The notes beneath the pieces are model-generated. The model ran no database searches. It saw only the letters and a list, made by a program, of their open reading frames with translations, and was not told where the DNA came from. A program made the translations under genes and the position numbers. DNA of 64,000 nt, from assembly GCF_002443255.2 (NCBI RefSeq), contig NW_019211459.1, positions 26,560,010 to 26,624,009 on the forward strand, given 5' to 3'. This document shows positions 45,219-56,520 of this stretch, in pieces. The first letter of the stretch is position 1, and each line of letters starts with the position of its first letter. Source of the stretch: Varroa destructor (lineage: Eukaryota; Arthropoda; Arachnida; Mesostigmata; Varroidae).

Positions 45219-48200
45219 GTGAGAAGTCAACACATGCGCAACTCGCATTCGTGTCTTCGGACGTTACACAGGTTGGCAAATAAATTATACGATTCTATCG
45301 ACTGAACACGTATCGACGGAGCGCCTTTGAAGTCTAAAACTGTCGTATTAGACAAGGCGACAGAAATCGAATTCTTGTGATTTCTACCTCACTCTGCCAT
45401 TTAGAACGTCTACCTGTATCTATGCGCTAGGCATATCCGTCATTTATCTTCATTCAACCGTATTTTATTAGACGTGTGCAAGATTGTCCGTGAAAGACAG
45501 GAATGCGACTTGAATTCGTATGAAGGCATAACTATGATAATGATAATGATAAATTAAAACGAATACCATTAAGACAGCGGATGGTTTTACGATAACAGGT
45601 GAGGCAAGTTAGTTGGGGGCCACATTGACTATAAATAAAGCAGCGAATTAGGCTCATCTTTGAGAACAACCGTTGGCCTTAACAGGGAGCTGTTAGATAG
45701 AAAAAAAAAAATTAAATATCATCAGCTTTTCGAAACGTTGTACCATTGGTACCAACTGGTACCATTAATCCAATGAAATCATTACGCTTAAACCACTATC
45801 GACGTAACCATTTTGTGATTATATCAAGCACACAGATACGGAGCATTTGCACGAAGTAGATATTTCATGTCAAGATTACTGTTAACATTGTGAACATTAA
45901 CATTGTTAACTGAAGTGAAATGAAGCTAGCACAAGCGATGAAGCTTCTAGACGCTGGCGTACGATGACAGCAGAGTGAGTGGTCGGTAAAATGACCGAAT
46001 GAGGACTAAAAGCTGGAAAGCCTCAGAGGTTTTACACTGCAATGTTTGCTTACATGAAAGCGATTTAAAAGGTGGTCCTAATAAAAAGCTCGATTTGTAA
46101 GGGATGCATATGACTTACTGGTTTTCTCCCATAAAAAGGAAGCGAAGAGAGCTTATGGAACATTCGAGTTCCCTTTCTTACTCTAGAGATATTGACGATT
46201 GTAATAGTTTTGTAGAGCTTAATACATAATTTAGATTATTTCAGCCAATCGACACGAAAGACGAACTTTTTTGGGAGCAGTTGTGGACAGAAAGCCTCGA
46301 TTGTGTACAAGACATCTTCACGTTGATGCCGGCGGCTGAGGTAATATGAGGGTGGATAGACCTGCATAATTGGATAATTTGGTCATTTTTTGTCTTCTTC
46401 CTTGATAACGCCTTGGCGTATAGAGCAGTAGAAAAAAACAATGCAAATGAAAGCCGTAGGGAACTACTCTATCATTTACTTTTATATTTCGATATTAGTT
46501 TTGGGAAAAAAATTTGTGATCGTTGGTGCCGGCCCATGTTTTAATAAAGTAAAACGAATTGTCACAATAAACATATTGCGTCCGTACTCATTCCTTGGTC
46601 TACATCTCAAACAGGTTCGTAGCCTTCGCGATGAAGCCCCTTCAAATCTAGCCACATTATGCTATAAAGCCGTAGAAAAGCTGGCCACGGCTGCTGATAC
46701 GCTTCTACAGGTCGACAGTTCCCGTGAACAACAAATCGGTACGTGCTTAACCCATTAAAAAAATAACCCATTATTGTTTCCTTTAGCACTTGTAAAGGAT
46801 GAATAGGCATCACATACATTTGCGTACGAACGACACAAAATAAAACAGCATGAAACGATACAATTGAATGCATTTAGTATTTCTGAGACGAGCACAGCTT
46901 CTGACAAACTTAAAATGATCGTAACTTGATCGATAGCTACGAAGCATCCATTAACATGTTTCTACCATTTGATGGATTCTAATTTTAAAAAGTGTTAAAT
47001 TGTGTCCGACTGCTCACCCGACTGGTGCCTTACATCTTCGAGGATCCCGACTGGAGGGGATTTTTTTGGACTTGTCTCCCCGGGTCTGGAGCTCAGACGT
47101 CAAGTTTAGGTACCGGCCCAAACCAGTCAAGAGCCAGTCAAGATGGAGAAGGACTAAGGATCCCTTCAGCAAATTATGGCACTCTTGGGCATACACTACT
47201 CATATCGCTCTGTGTAAGATTTTTTCGCGTTTATCGGAAATATTTTCAGGGAAAATCCGTTGCCTATTGGATTTGTCAATTTAATTTTTATTGGTCCGAA
47301 CAGTTGTAGCACATCTTCAATAATAACAGCGACAGCAAAGGCTCCTGTTGAGACAACCGCAGTAATATGTAATTGTTGACAAGCTTATTGCTTACGCACT
47401 ATACATTGAATAAAGCCCGCCCCTTCATCGTTCCTTCGAGGTGCGCCGTTTTTACAGAAAACAGTTAATTTCTGTTGATAAACACTGTTCCTAGTAGTTT
47501 AAGCAGTGAAAACTGGTCTTATGCGTGTTTTTTCAGGATCTTTTGTTCTGTCCGGATTTCACGGTACACTCTGCACGAGCTTCCGGAATGTCGGGCGGCG
47601 GTATTTTCAAGGGTCCCGATGGACCCGAAGAGGTCACCGATTCATGCGAACTCATATGGGAGCCTGGTGTTGGTTGTGCGCATGCTCCCCCGCGATCTGC
47701 GCGTCATGATGCCGCTCGAACAGAGATACTCAAACTCTTACTCACGCTATTCTCCGACACAATGTACCAACCACTTGCTCCTTCATCGAGTTCTGGATCT
47801 TTCGAGCAGCGTTCGGCGTATGCGCATCTAAATTCCGAGTTGATTAAAAACTTCCTGTTCAATACATATTAGCCATGCATGCATGCATGCATGCATTCGT
47901 TGATTTGAATATAGTGTCACATTAGTGGGTATAGTCATGATACATGTCTAGGTCTAGGATAGCTAAAGAGGTTCTGACGTCAATGTATAAACAAGAAAAA
48001 GGCCATCTAACGCATATTAAAACATCCTCCTTTTACCTTACGTAGTTCGAGGAACATTCAAATTCTTCGACCCGCTAAATAGCTTCGGACAACGTAGTAT
48101 GTTACTAAACGAGTCTGATAGAATATGACATTGTCGGTGCACAGCGCAAATCCCGACAAAATGGATGATATTTTGGCCCACCCAAACATTCATAATCGAT

Positions 48201-51200
48201 ACACTGTTTTACAGAAACCGCTGGCTGGATGTATTTACATCTACGGAGAATCGCCACGCTTTACCATTGTTTACATCGTTGCTTAATACAATCTGCGGAT
48301 ATGATCCGTATTCATCTTTGGTGCCTCTTAATCATCTCCTGTTCGAAGATTCCAGGGAACCTCTCGTCGAAGTTGCGCTTCAACTACTCATTGGTAAAAT
48401 TTATTTTAGCATTGATCACAATTTTTTCAATTTAGAAAAACTAGTTTGGCGCCTTTTCTACTGCTTTTGCTTTCGATCTTTTGCTAGTAGTCTAACAATC
48501 ACGATGATACCATTCCTAATGTCGATATTTGAAACCTACTCATTCGCAAATCTTCCTCTTACCAAATACGTTTGCTTATTTAAGTCTATTTCGTGAACAG
48601 TTTTTTTTTTTATCTTTAGCTACCTAATCCCAAATAGGGGTGAAGTTTAATGATTTTTCAAGTTACTTAGTTTCTTACTAGCAGTTCTCTACGGTTTTTT
48701 ACGATTGCAAATACCATAACCTTCCTACCCCGTAATAGAATCAAACCTGTCGCTACCATATCAAGGACAAAAGGCTTTTCGAGATTATATTAATGCCGAT
48801 ATATTTCAGCTCTGTACAACAAAAAGTCATTCTGCATTGAATTTTCTTTGTTTTTATCTAAAGTTATCTTATTTGCTTTTATGGTAAATAAATAGTGACC
48901 CTCGACCATGACAGCGGGGATAACCTTTTCGTCAACTACCTGTCTCGGGTACATCGTGATCACGATCTTGAACTTATACTTAGCGGTTTCACACGGCTCC
49001 TCAACAACCCCCTGCAGTCGTCTTATCTACCCACAAAAAAAGTATATATGATCATTACCGTTTGTATTTTCTTCGAAGTTCTCAATTAGACGCTCACAAA
49101 AGTTACAACAACCATTTTCCTGTGATATTTAGAATACTTCGCGTAGTTGTGTGTATGTATTTTTTTTTTTTTTTTTTTTATGCGATCTGGCTAAGTGGGC
49201 GTAGCGCTCGTTCAACCAAAATAAAAAAACCTTACTTAAACCTTAACACCTTAAACCTTCGCAAGTTCAAAAGGTCATTAATTTCTCGAAAACGCTGAAC
49301 TAAGTGTCGCCGTTGCGAATAACTTCACACACTAAACTTTACGTTTTTCTTTGACAGATCCAGTTTCATCAGGAGCTGTTAGTACTGTTCTGGAAGGCGT
49401 GTGATCACAATCGCAAGTTTCTTTTCTTCGTCCTAAAGAGTTCAGCTGTACTTAATATCCTCGTGCCCACACTTTACCATTTGAACGAGGCACGCGCCGA
49501 CCAGTGTAAGAAAAAGAGATTTTATGCACTGAAAATAAGTCGTATTTATAAATTTAGTTACCTTTGAGGCTATAATCGCAAATTTCAATACTTTTGAAGT
49601 GACAACCAACATGTTCCTGAAGTACAGCACCAATGCTTTCACCACTGAAAAACGTAAATGTCACGATCGTCTTTTAAATAATCTCCTTTTGCTACGTAAT
49701 CCTCTTTTGCGGTGACACTTCGAACTGTGCCTTGTTTGCAGCTTCTGAAAATACGGTACCTACCGGCTACAGTTGTGATGTTTAAGGCCGTATATAGTTC
49801 ATACAGACTTACGAGAGCGCCATGAAATTCGTTCATGCCGCCTGCTTACACCAGCCCTCGGCGCAGTGACCTGCATGTTGCTCTTTGCACCAAGTGCTTG
49901 TGGCCTACGTCATCGCGCCCCTAGGGCTTTGTTTGAGGGTGGTTCTTCTGTCGACTTCATCTATTTGTTTTTTCAAAGATTGAACCCTTCAAGCAAAGCA
50001 ATGATCAATACAAACCTTCTGCAACGACTATTCGTGCTTCGGCATCCGATGAATGAATCACGTTTTTCTGACAACCAAGGAGGTTCATTTGATCTAACGT
50101 GAGCCCAGTGCTAAGCGAGTTGTGTCTAGTTTTGGTCAACAGAAGGATGACTTCCAAGGAGATCAAAAGTAAAGGAAAGATATACTTATAAAATAATTGT
50201 ATTATTTTATGATGGAAATCATTTTCTAGAATTCAGCACATAAGAGCGGGCAGACAACAGAATTTAATTATTAGAGGGGTTTTGTTATGCATGCAAGCAG
50301 ATGTCCTTAAGACGATTTCTTCAGTCAGAGAGGATCCGTACGGTCCGGTTTCGGTCCATAAAGTCCGATGTTAACTAGAAAGGTGTTTTTCACAGTGCGA
50401 AGCAATCAACAGTAGAAGTCAGATGGTTGATTAGCGTGCACATGTTGCTACCACAAGCTCAGCCATTAAGTGAGGAAGGTGGCCGTCTTTAAGTAGCCTT
50501 CCAGCTAAGGCCTTATTGACAAAACAGAAGCTCGGCTATCTCGTGTACAGAACAGAATAAGATAGAAAATCTTTATCATATAGACATACAAACCAACGAG
50601 CCAGCATATAAAAGAATCCAAAGCTGATTGAAATAAAGTGGAGCGCAAGGCCATTGTGAAAAATGTAATGTTCCTCGACCTCTCTTTGAGGAAAAAAAAT
50701 GATTGATCTGTACCTTAGTCAAGACAGAGTGTGCGTCAAATGCCAAGACGTGAGCTTTAGCACCCTCTTCAGTTAAAGGACTTTATCTTCAGAAAAGAGC
50801 CGAATCACGCGATCATATAAACTACAGACAATTTACTGCGTCGACAGTGGGGCGCATGAGCCTCTACTAGTCGTGGGGCTTTCGTAAGTCAACATAAGCA
50901 ACACAAAGCTTTGACGATTATGCGCGATAAGTATAGTTTTTTTCAGAGACTTTGATTAAAAGGAAACTGAGAGCGAATGGCACAAGTTTGTTCGGAGAAG
51001 ATGGACGTGGCGCGGCTTCTTAGTCTTGGTATAAATTGATGTTGTATTTGATAGAGACTGTGGAGAAATTTTGTAATGCAAAAAATGCCATGGCCATAAA
51101 ATAGCGTACTGGGAGCCAGTGTACGTGTGTTGACGTTTTGTAAAGTAACAGAATCAGTGGGGTCTTTGGAACCCCATAAGAATATAATCTTCATTATTTT

Positions 51201-53618
51201 TAATGTTTTCAGCGCGCGTAGGTCTAGTCCATATTGGTGTGTTTATCCTACTGCTTTTGTCGGGTGAGCGAAACTTCGGCGTGCGCCTTAACAAACCATA
51301 TACGGCCTCCGTGTCAATGGATGTCCCCTTGTTTAGTGGGACTCATGCAGACCTGCTAATTCTTGTATTTCATCGTATGATTACGACAGGCCATTCAAAG
51401 CTACAGCCACTCTTCGATTGTCTGCTTACGATCATCGTTAATGGTACGATAAACACTGGCTGCAGTGCAACGAATTGATATTTTCCTAATACTTAAATAT
51501 GTCTATTAATATCCATAGTATAGCAAGAACGCCTTTAGTCGTACAAGCTGCCGATTACTATCGCGCTATAAGCTTCTTCGAACTTTTTGATGACCAATAG
51601 AAGTGTAAAAGCTCGGTTCACGATGCATTGACCAGTATTGTTCGATACATTTTGCAGTATCGCCGTACCTGAAGTCCTTATCGATGGTGGCAGCGAGTAA
51701 ACTGCTCCATCTGCTCGAGGCATTTTCAACCCCATGGTTCCTCTACTCAAATCCCAACAATCATCATCTTGTATTTTTTTTACTTGAAGTGTTCAACAAC
51801 ATCATACAATATCAGTTTGATGGTTAGTTTTTTTTTTTTTCGCTTTAGGTACAAATATTGTCGTCATTGGATTTATTTATTTATCTATAATATAAAACGA
51901 AGCCTGTCCATATATGTTTTTATTGCTTATGTATTTCAAAATAGCCGAACATATACGATTGATTGAGCGATACAATTTGATTAAGTGATACTGCTTGAAA
52001 TATTCTTAAAATCTGTTTATTTAAACTTTTGGCTAGATACACTAGAGCTTCGGTTAATTACTTACAAAAGAGTGATAGGTAGGCAAGTATCTGCTTCGTT
52101 CTACACTTTTTTGCTATTGGTCCGTTTTAGAGGATACTTACTCGTAATGTTTTTTAGGCAATTCGAACTTGGTTTACACCATCATTCGGAAAAGGAACAT
52201 TTTCCATATATTGGGAAACCTACCAACGGACAGGGCGACCATACAAAGAAGTGTAGCAGGTGGCGGGATGCGTTTACCGCATCAACTTTCAGGAGGACAT
52301 CGTGACTTTCAGCAGCACCAGCAGCCATCGGAAAAGCAGGCACGGTACCACCAACAACAAAGATCTACAATGGATCCGCCGAGCAAACGGGCGAATTCTA
52401 CGGAAGCTAAGTCTGTTGGGGACCTGACGGTACCTTGCGGTACCGTCAACTCCCCAACAGACTCAGATGGTCCTGACGGAGGTTCCTCGGCGGCTAGCGC
52501 CGGAAACGCTATCAAATCATCTTCAGAAGAGAGCCAACACGATCACGACTGCAAGCAAGTGGCTACACTCGCCGCAACACCAAGTTAGTTACCAATGTAT
52601 AAATCTCCAAAGGCATACTTTAGTTTTAGATGTTCTGGATTTGAACACCGTGTTCGTCAAGAAAATGTTCATTAGATATAGGTATCTAAGCCGGTGGGTA
52701 ATAAAAAAGAAATAGCGTTTCTAACAATAGAAATAATAGGCCACATTTTTTAAATGTCCATTATTTATTTGATACAGGAATTGAGAAAATGACAGAAAAA
52801 GAGGAGGCGCACAAAATGACCAATCTTGATCTCGATGGCCTTCCGACACCTCCTTCGCCATTGGAGACGTCGCGCACGAGTCGAATGGACGCAGCAGGTA
52901 CCGCCGATGGACGGGAAGGTTCTGAGATTTCCGGTGAACAGCACGCTTGTCATGACAAGATGCTTCTACGTAAGCAGGGCTCGCTACCATCGCTTTCGTC
53001 TAGTCAGGCAAGCCGAGAGAGCGATTGGACGGCCACATCCGAGTGGGTTATCAGTTGGAAAGCTAAGCTTCCGCTGCAAACAATTATGCGGCTGTTGCAA
53101 GTATTAGTACCACAGGTGGAAAAAATCTGCATTGATAAGTAAGTAGTTTGCATTTCAAACTGAAACTCCTCAGGGCATTTTACTTATTTTATTTCTTTAT
53201 TAAAGTTATCTTTTGGACAAAAGCATCAGTCATAGCAGTGATAGACGTATCTAGTAAATGTGCGTACTTTTTTCTTTCGAAAATACCTCCACACACCCTG
53301 TGTTACACCTTATGCTATGACTGCTGCAACAAAAATCCTCGTACCTAATATTAGATAAAGAGCTTTTTGTTTTCGTTTCTCGTGTACATTTACAGGGGTT
53401 TGACCGACGAGTCCGAGATCTTGAAGTTTCTCCAACATGGAACGCTGGTCGGTTTACTGCCGGTACCTCATCCCATACTAATTCGCAAGTATCAGGCAAA
53501 TGCAGGTACCGCCCTTTGGTTTAAGACGTACATGTGGGGAGTAATCTACCTGCGTAACACCGACCCACCAATCTGGTATGATACGCACGTCCAGTTGTTC
53601 CAAATCCATACATTATAA
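45153..53618 (+). CDS. HID1: HID1 domain-containing protein (complete, 13 exons, 888 aa)
   Basis: Peripheral membrane protein of the trans-Golgi/medial Golgi needed for dense-core vesicle and secretory-granule formation (known from C. elegans hid-1 and mammals). Exons: 45153-45218, 46245-46340, 46615-46738, 46993-47213, 47537-47817, 48215-48393, 48896-49041, 49358-49505, 51213-51443, 51658-51822, 52158-52583, 52778-53138, 53396-53618. All junctions are GT-AG with matching phases; the total is 2667 nt with stop. The start MGNSDSK fits an N-myristoylation signal (Gly2, Ser6), as in the family. Highly conserved blocks include SNLATLCYKAVEKL, STENRHALPLFTSLLNT, FHQELLVLFWKACDHN, LLLLSGERNFGVRLNKPY, LPLQTIMRLLQVLVPQVEK and the C-terminal TYMWGVIYLRN. 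A Ser/Pro/acidic linker (about 570-775) is poorly conserved. The protein is about 100 residues longer than human HID1, mainly through that linker and exons 4-5. Confidence 0.95.
45219..46244 (+). other. HID1: HID1 intron 1 (1.0 kb)
   Basis: GT-AG intron with no further exon or RNA gene recognised. It includes a cluster of GGTACC/GTTAAC palindromes at 45741-45915. Confidence 0.85.
46245..46340 (+). CDS. HID1: HID1 exon 2
   Basis: Residues 23-54, with ELFWEQLWTES and DIFTLMPAAE, matching the conserved FWxQ(F/L)W segment of the family. Acceptor TTTCAG, donor GTAATA, phase 0 on both sides. It is too short to show as a long open frame. Confidence 0.9.
46615..46738 (+). CDS. HID1: HID1 exon 3
   Basis: Residues 55-95 plus one base: VRSLRDEAPSNLATLCYKAV and on to SSREQQI. 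The SNLATLCYKAVEKL block is a signature of HID1. Donor GTACGT, phase 1. Confidence 0.94.
46993..47213 (+). CDS. HID1: HID1 exon 4
   Basis: Residues 96-169. It starts VLNCVRLLTRLVPYIFEDPD and WRGFFW, strongly conserved, then runs into a lineage-specific Ser/Gly-rich stretch and ends HTLLISLC before donor GTAAGA. The second half aligns only loosely with vertebrate HID1, so a shorter exon with another donor cannot be fully excluded, but the phase match to exon 5 is good. Confidence 0.85.
47537..47817 (+). CDS. HID1: HID1 exon 5
   Basis: Residues 170-262 plus two bases. It opens DLLFCPDFTVHSA and includes DSCELIWEPGVGCAHAP and TEILKLLLTLFSDTMYQPLA. The donor GTATGC at 47818 was chosen because it is the GT that puts exon 6 in frame; the open frame itself runs on to a stop near 47872. 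The donor is therefore slightly less certain than the others. Confidence 0.85.
47874..47896. repeat. (CATG)n palindromic microsatellite
   Basis: Run of alternating CATG/TGCA units, fully self-complementary, in HID1 intron 5. Confidence 0.9.
48215..48393 (+). CDS. HID1: HID1 exon 6
   Basis: Residues 263-322 plus one base. It contains STENRHALPLFTSLLNTICG, LNHLLFEDSREPLVEVALQLL, all near-identical to other HID1 proteins. Acceptor TTACAG, donor GTAAAA. Confidence 0.94.
48896..49041 (+). CDS. HID1: HID1 exon 7
   Basis: Residues 323-371: VTLDHDSGDNLFVNYLSRVH through LLNNPLQSSYLPTKK. Vertebrates carry a longer Ser/Pro insertion after VTLDHD that is nearly absent here. Donor GTATAT, phase 0. Confidence 0.93.
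49358..49505 (+). CDS. HID1: HID1 exon 8
   Basis: Residues 372-420 plus one base: IQFHQELLVLFWKACDHNRK, FLFFVLKSSAVLNILVPTLY, LNEARADQ. Highly conserved. Donor GTAAGA. It is followed by the gene's longest intron (1707 bp). Confidence 0.95.
49506..51212 (+). other. HID1: HID1 intron 8 (1.7 kb)
   Basis: The longest intron of HID1, GT-AG, with exons 8 and 9 joining in frame across it. No gene or repeat of note was seen inside. Confidence 0.85.
51213..51443 (+). CDS. HID1: HID1 exon 9
   Basis: Residues 421-497 plus one base: RVGLVHIGVFILLLLSGERN, FGVRLNKPY, FSGTHADLLILVFHRMITTG, LQPLFDCLLTIIVN. The hydrophobic HIGVFILLLL run is a conserved helix rather than a proven membrane span. Acceptor TTTCAG, donor GTACGA. 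Confidence 0.95.
51658..51822 (+). CDS. HID1: HID1 exon 10
   Basis: Residues 498-552 plus one base: VSPYLKSLSMVAASKLLHLL, EAFSTPWFLYSNPNNHHLVF, FLLEVFNNIIQYQFD. Strongly conserved. Acceptor TTGCAG, donor GTTAGT. Confidence 0.95.
52158..52583 (+). CDS. HID1: HID1 exon 11: NLVYTIIRKR block and variable linker
   Basis: Residues 553-694 plus one base. It starts GNSNLVYTIIRKRNIFHILG, conserved, then moves into a Gln/His and Ser/Pro/acidic linker with little similarity to other HID1 proteins. The exon ends at ACACCA plus A before donor GTTAGT; the next codon of the open frame would be followed by a stop. A near-perfect 24-bp inverted repeat lies within the linker at 52411-52462. Confidence 0.88.
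52411..52462. repeat. HID1: Near-perfect 24-bp inverted repeat inside HID1 exon 11
   Basis: Arms 52411-52434 and 52439-52462 match at 22 of 24 positions, with the loop TTGC. They encode part of the variable linker (about residues 638-654). Confidence 0.93.
52778..53138 (+). CDS. HID1: HID1 exon 12: linker end and C-terminal core
   Basis: Residues 695-814 plus two bases. IEKMTEKEE matches the conserved (I)DKLTEK element. A Ser/Glu-rich linker follows, then SEWVISWKAKLPLQTIMRLL and QVLVPQVEKICIDK. The donor GTAAGT splits the lysine codon. Confidence 0.93.
53396..53618 (+). CDS. HID1: HID1 exon 13: C terminus and stop
   Basis: Residues 815-888 and a TAA stop: GLTDESEILKFLQHGTLVGL, LPVPHPILIRKYQANAGTAL, WFKTYMWGVIYLRNTDPPIW, YDTHVQLFQIHTL. 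Nearly identical to the human C terminus, so the frame and stop are secure. Confidence 0.96.
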
Positions 53619-54133
53619 GAATACTGTAAAAGAAGACCGCACCAATGAGAAAGACCACGTGTATAGAAGCAAACACTTTCCGTCTGTCCGATGGCTGTTC
53701 ATAACCGCATCAGCAGCGAACTGATCCTTTTGAGAACGTGTCCGGTTCAGAACGCTCGAAAGCCTTCAATTAAGCTTTTCACTGCTATATTTAAAGTTTG
53801 TGCCCGATGCCACACACACACGCGCCCACACACAGATATATATATTATATGTACTGATAATTTTCAGCCATATCAAACAATACGAGCTAGAAATATCGTT
53901 GTGAATTTATCAGGTACAGTCTTCATTTGGAATAACAGAAAACACATATAAAGAAGTGACGCTTAATCAGTAAGTATGTATAGCTGAACAGTAGTATGTT
54001 AATTGGCTTTAAAAAACAATTTAATAATCATTGACGATGTACCTATAGCTGTGGAGCCTATTTGTGGATCGCTTATCTACAGAATTTGATATGATATTAG
54101 ACCAGTAGAAGCAGTGAGTTGAGGCTTTGGGTC

Positions 54134-54139
54134 AATAAA
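54134..54139 (+). terminator. HID1: Candidate poly(A) signal for HID1
   Basis: AATAAA, about 515 bases after the stop codon and the first canonical hexamer I noticed downstream. A TATAAA variant lies nearer, around 53948. Neither is confirmed. Confidence 0.3.
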
Positions 54140-56496
54140 GCCCACCTTAGAAAACGGACCGGACTTGAGGCCGTAATAACCAATACATTTCGCCAAGAAG
54201 CACAGGATTGAATGATATGCTGATACTTGATGGAATCTCTATTTTAGGTCTCGATTTGAATGTACGTCGGTAAAGCAACCCATGTCATATACCTAATGCT
54301 ATTGGCTAAGTGCACTGCATGTAAGAAGCAGTGCATGATTTAATTTTTTCGTTAGAAGTAAAGTAACACGGTGTATGTAGGAAACGTGCTTTTTGCATTT
54401 ATCTCATATGAATCTGACCTGCATTAAAGATCAGTGATCTTATATATATTCTGCTAATTTATACGGGTGCAGACCGTCTATGCCGATTATAATCTTGTAT
54501 TTTATGCAACTTCGTATTGACAATGTTATCGCTCAACGCTTTAGTTTGATGCCTGGATTGTGGCAGCGACCTAGGTTTTGACGAAAGATTTGCATTGAAA
54601 ATAAACAGAGATAAGAAGAGAGACAGAGTACGTTTTACAAGATTAAATATCTAAGGGAGCAGTATCACACGTAAATTTCGGAATCCAAACATACGTAAAT
54701 AGGTGATTGTAAAGGACATTTTGTTGTGTTGAAGCGGACTGACATAAATTGACTGTATCAACGTACAGTTATAGGTACTGCAGCCGCTTCTTTTGACTCC
54801 ATTTGAATACCAAAAAGCCGACTTCTGATACGAGCTAGAGGCTTTGCAATTACAATGCAAAGTTTTATCAACTAAACTTTTGATACAGATTTCTAGTTAG
54901 GAAGATAAGTTAGGGTTAGTTATCCCGAATGTTCATTTTTTTGAGTAATCTACGTTCAAGGTCAAATATATAGACAAAAGGAATTAGTGATTATTTATTT
55001 CTGATCTCTAAAAGACATTGAATCAATATGAGTCAAGCGTGCAGTTCCTTTGCAAGTTTTAAGAAGCATTGAATTCTTGTTGGCTAAAAGTCTAGTCAAC
55101 CTCAGAAGCATATTCGATTCAAAGATGTCCTATAATCAAGCTGAAAATCAGCCTTTGTTACGTAGGAGCAAAAGTTCATATGTTCAAAAGTTTCCATTCC
55201 ATTGCCACTCCGCCTTGCTATTCTGTCAAACGTCTAGAATGGAAAAATACTACTAACTATTAATTCCTGTAATTATTGTGTATCACATATTGTAAAATAG
55301 TATATATTACGTAAGGTTCTAAATTACGGGTGAACTGATAGACGAGAATCGAAAATAGTCGTCAAATTTTTGGACATAAAACACTAGCATTTCGTATATT
55401 ATACTTACCCTGACAGCGGCTATCACAAACTAAAAACTGAGGTGGGATTGTAGTCTATAACACTTATTTTTGCTTTTTGTTACGTAAACAAACTACAAAC
55501 ACCTTTGAATGTATTATTTATTTAAGAAAGAATAATTTAAGTTGTGTGTAACATAATGTGCGGTGGTTTTGTCGTTTTAAAGAAAAATATATACAATAAT
55601 TTATATTATTATATAATATATTATATGATAATGAATAAATATTATTGTACCGTAAGCCTACTTATTGGCTTCTATTTCCTTCAATGGATTTATGTACACT
55701 AATAAACACGATGCCTTTTTGGGAACACTTTTCTATTATTCACCCAATCGTCGTTCTTTTTTTTTTTTTAATTTTTTTTTTGCTACTATACTCTGCAACT
55801 TTTATTTGATGAATCAATTGGAACTCTTATATTAAATATTATATTTCAATTTATACCAAACACCGCGAAAGACGCATCGACGAATAATCAAGTGTGAAAC
55901 CCAACATTAAAAGCACCTATATAAATGCATTGGGGTCATATTTTGGGGAAGTGATCGAATAAAGTTTCACAAATAGGGAGCAAATTGACCAAATAAAATA
56001 TAAATATGTGGATTCCATATTGACTGGGTTTGTCGGTGGGATTATAGTGAGGGCCTCAGAGCATAAACGAAAAATTAGCGTTATCATGGGGAGGTTATCT
56101 TATGTTTTATTATACTCTACATTTCATCGTTCTCATATAATATCAGGAACTGGGTCTAAATATGGACAATAAAAATGGAACGAACGGTATCTACTTTAGT
56201 TTCGTTTGACATGGCTAGTTATTGTATGTTAGTAGAAAACTTAAAAACTCGAACATTGGCATCCTATCTTTTGGCTAGAGAAGGGGATCATCATACAAGC
56301 ATTAGAAAATGCTTGGTGAGAGCAAGTAATTTTTAGGAAACATCTTTACGTGGCTCTATGGTGTGAGCCAGGATTTATTTTTAGCCCTCCGTTTTGTTGT
56401 GTATTTATTCAAAGCACCAATTATCGTAACTTATGTAAACGAATTTTCTATTACTAATTCATGTCGTATTAGACTCGCACGTGGAATCAAGGCAAG

Positions 56497-56520
56497 TATA
56501 TATATATATATATATATATA
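56497..56520. repeat. (TA)12 microsatellite
   Basis: Uninterrupted TA run. Confidence 0.9.
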
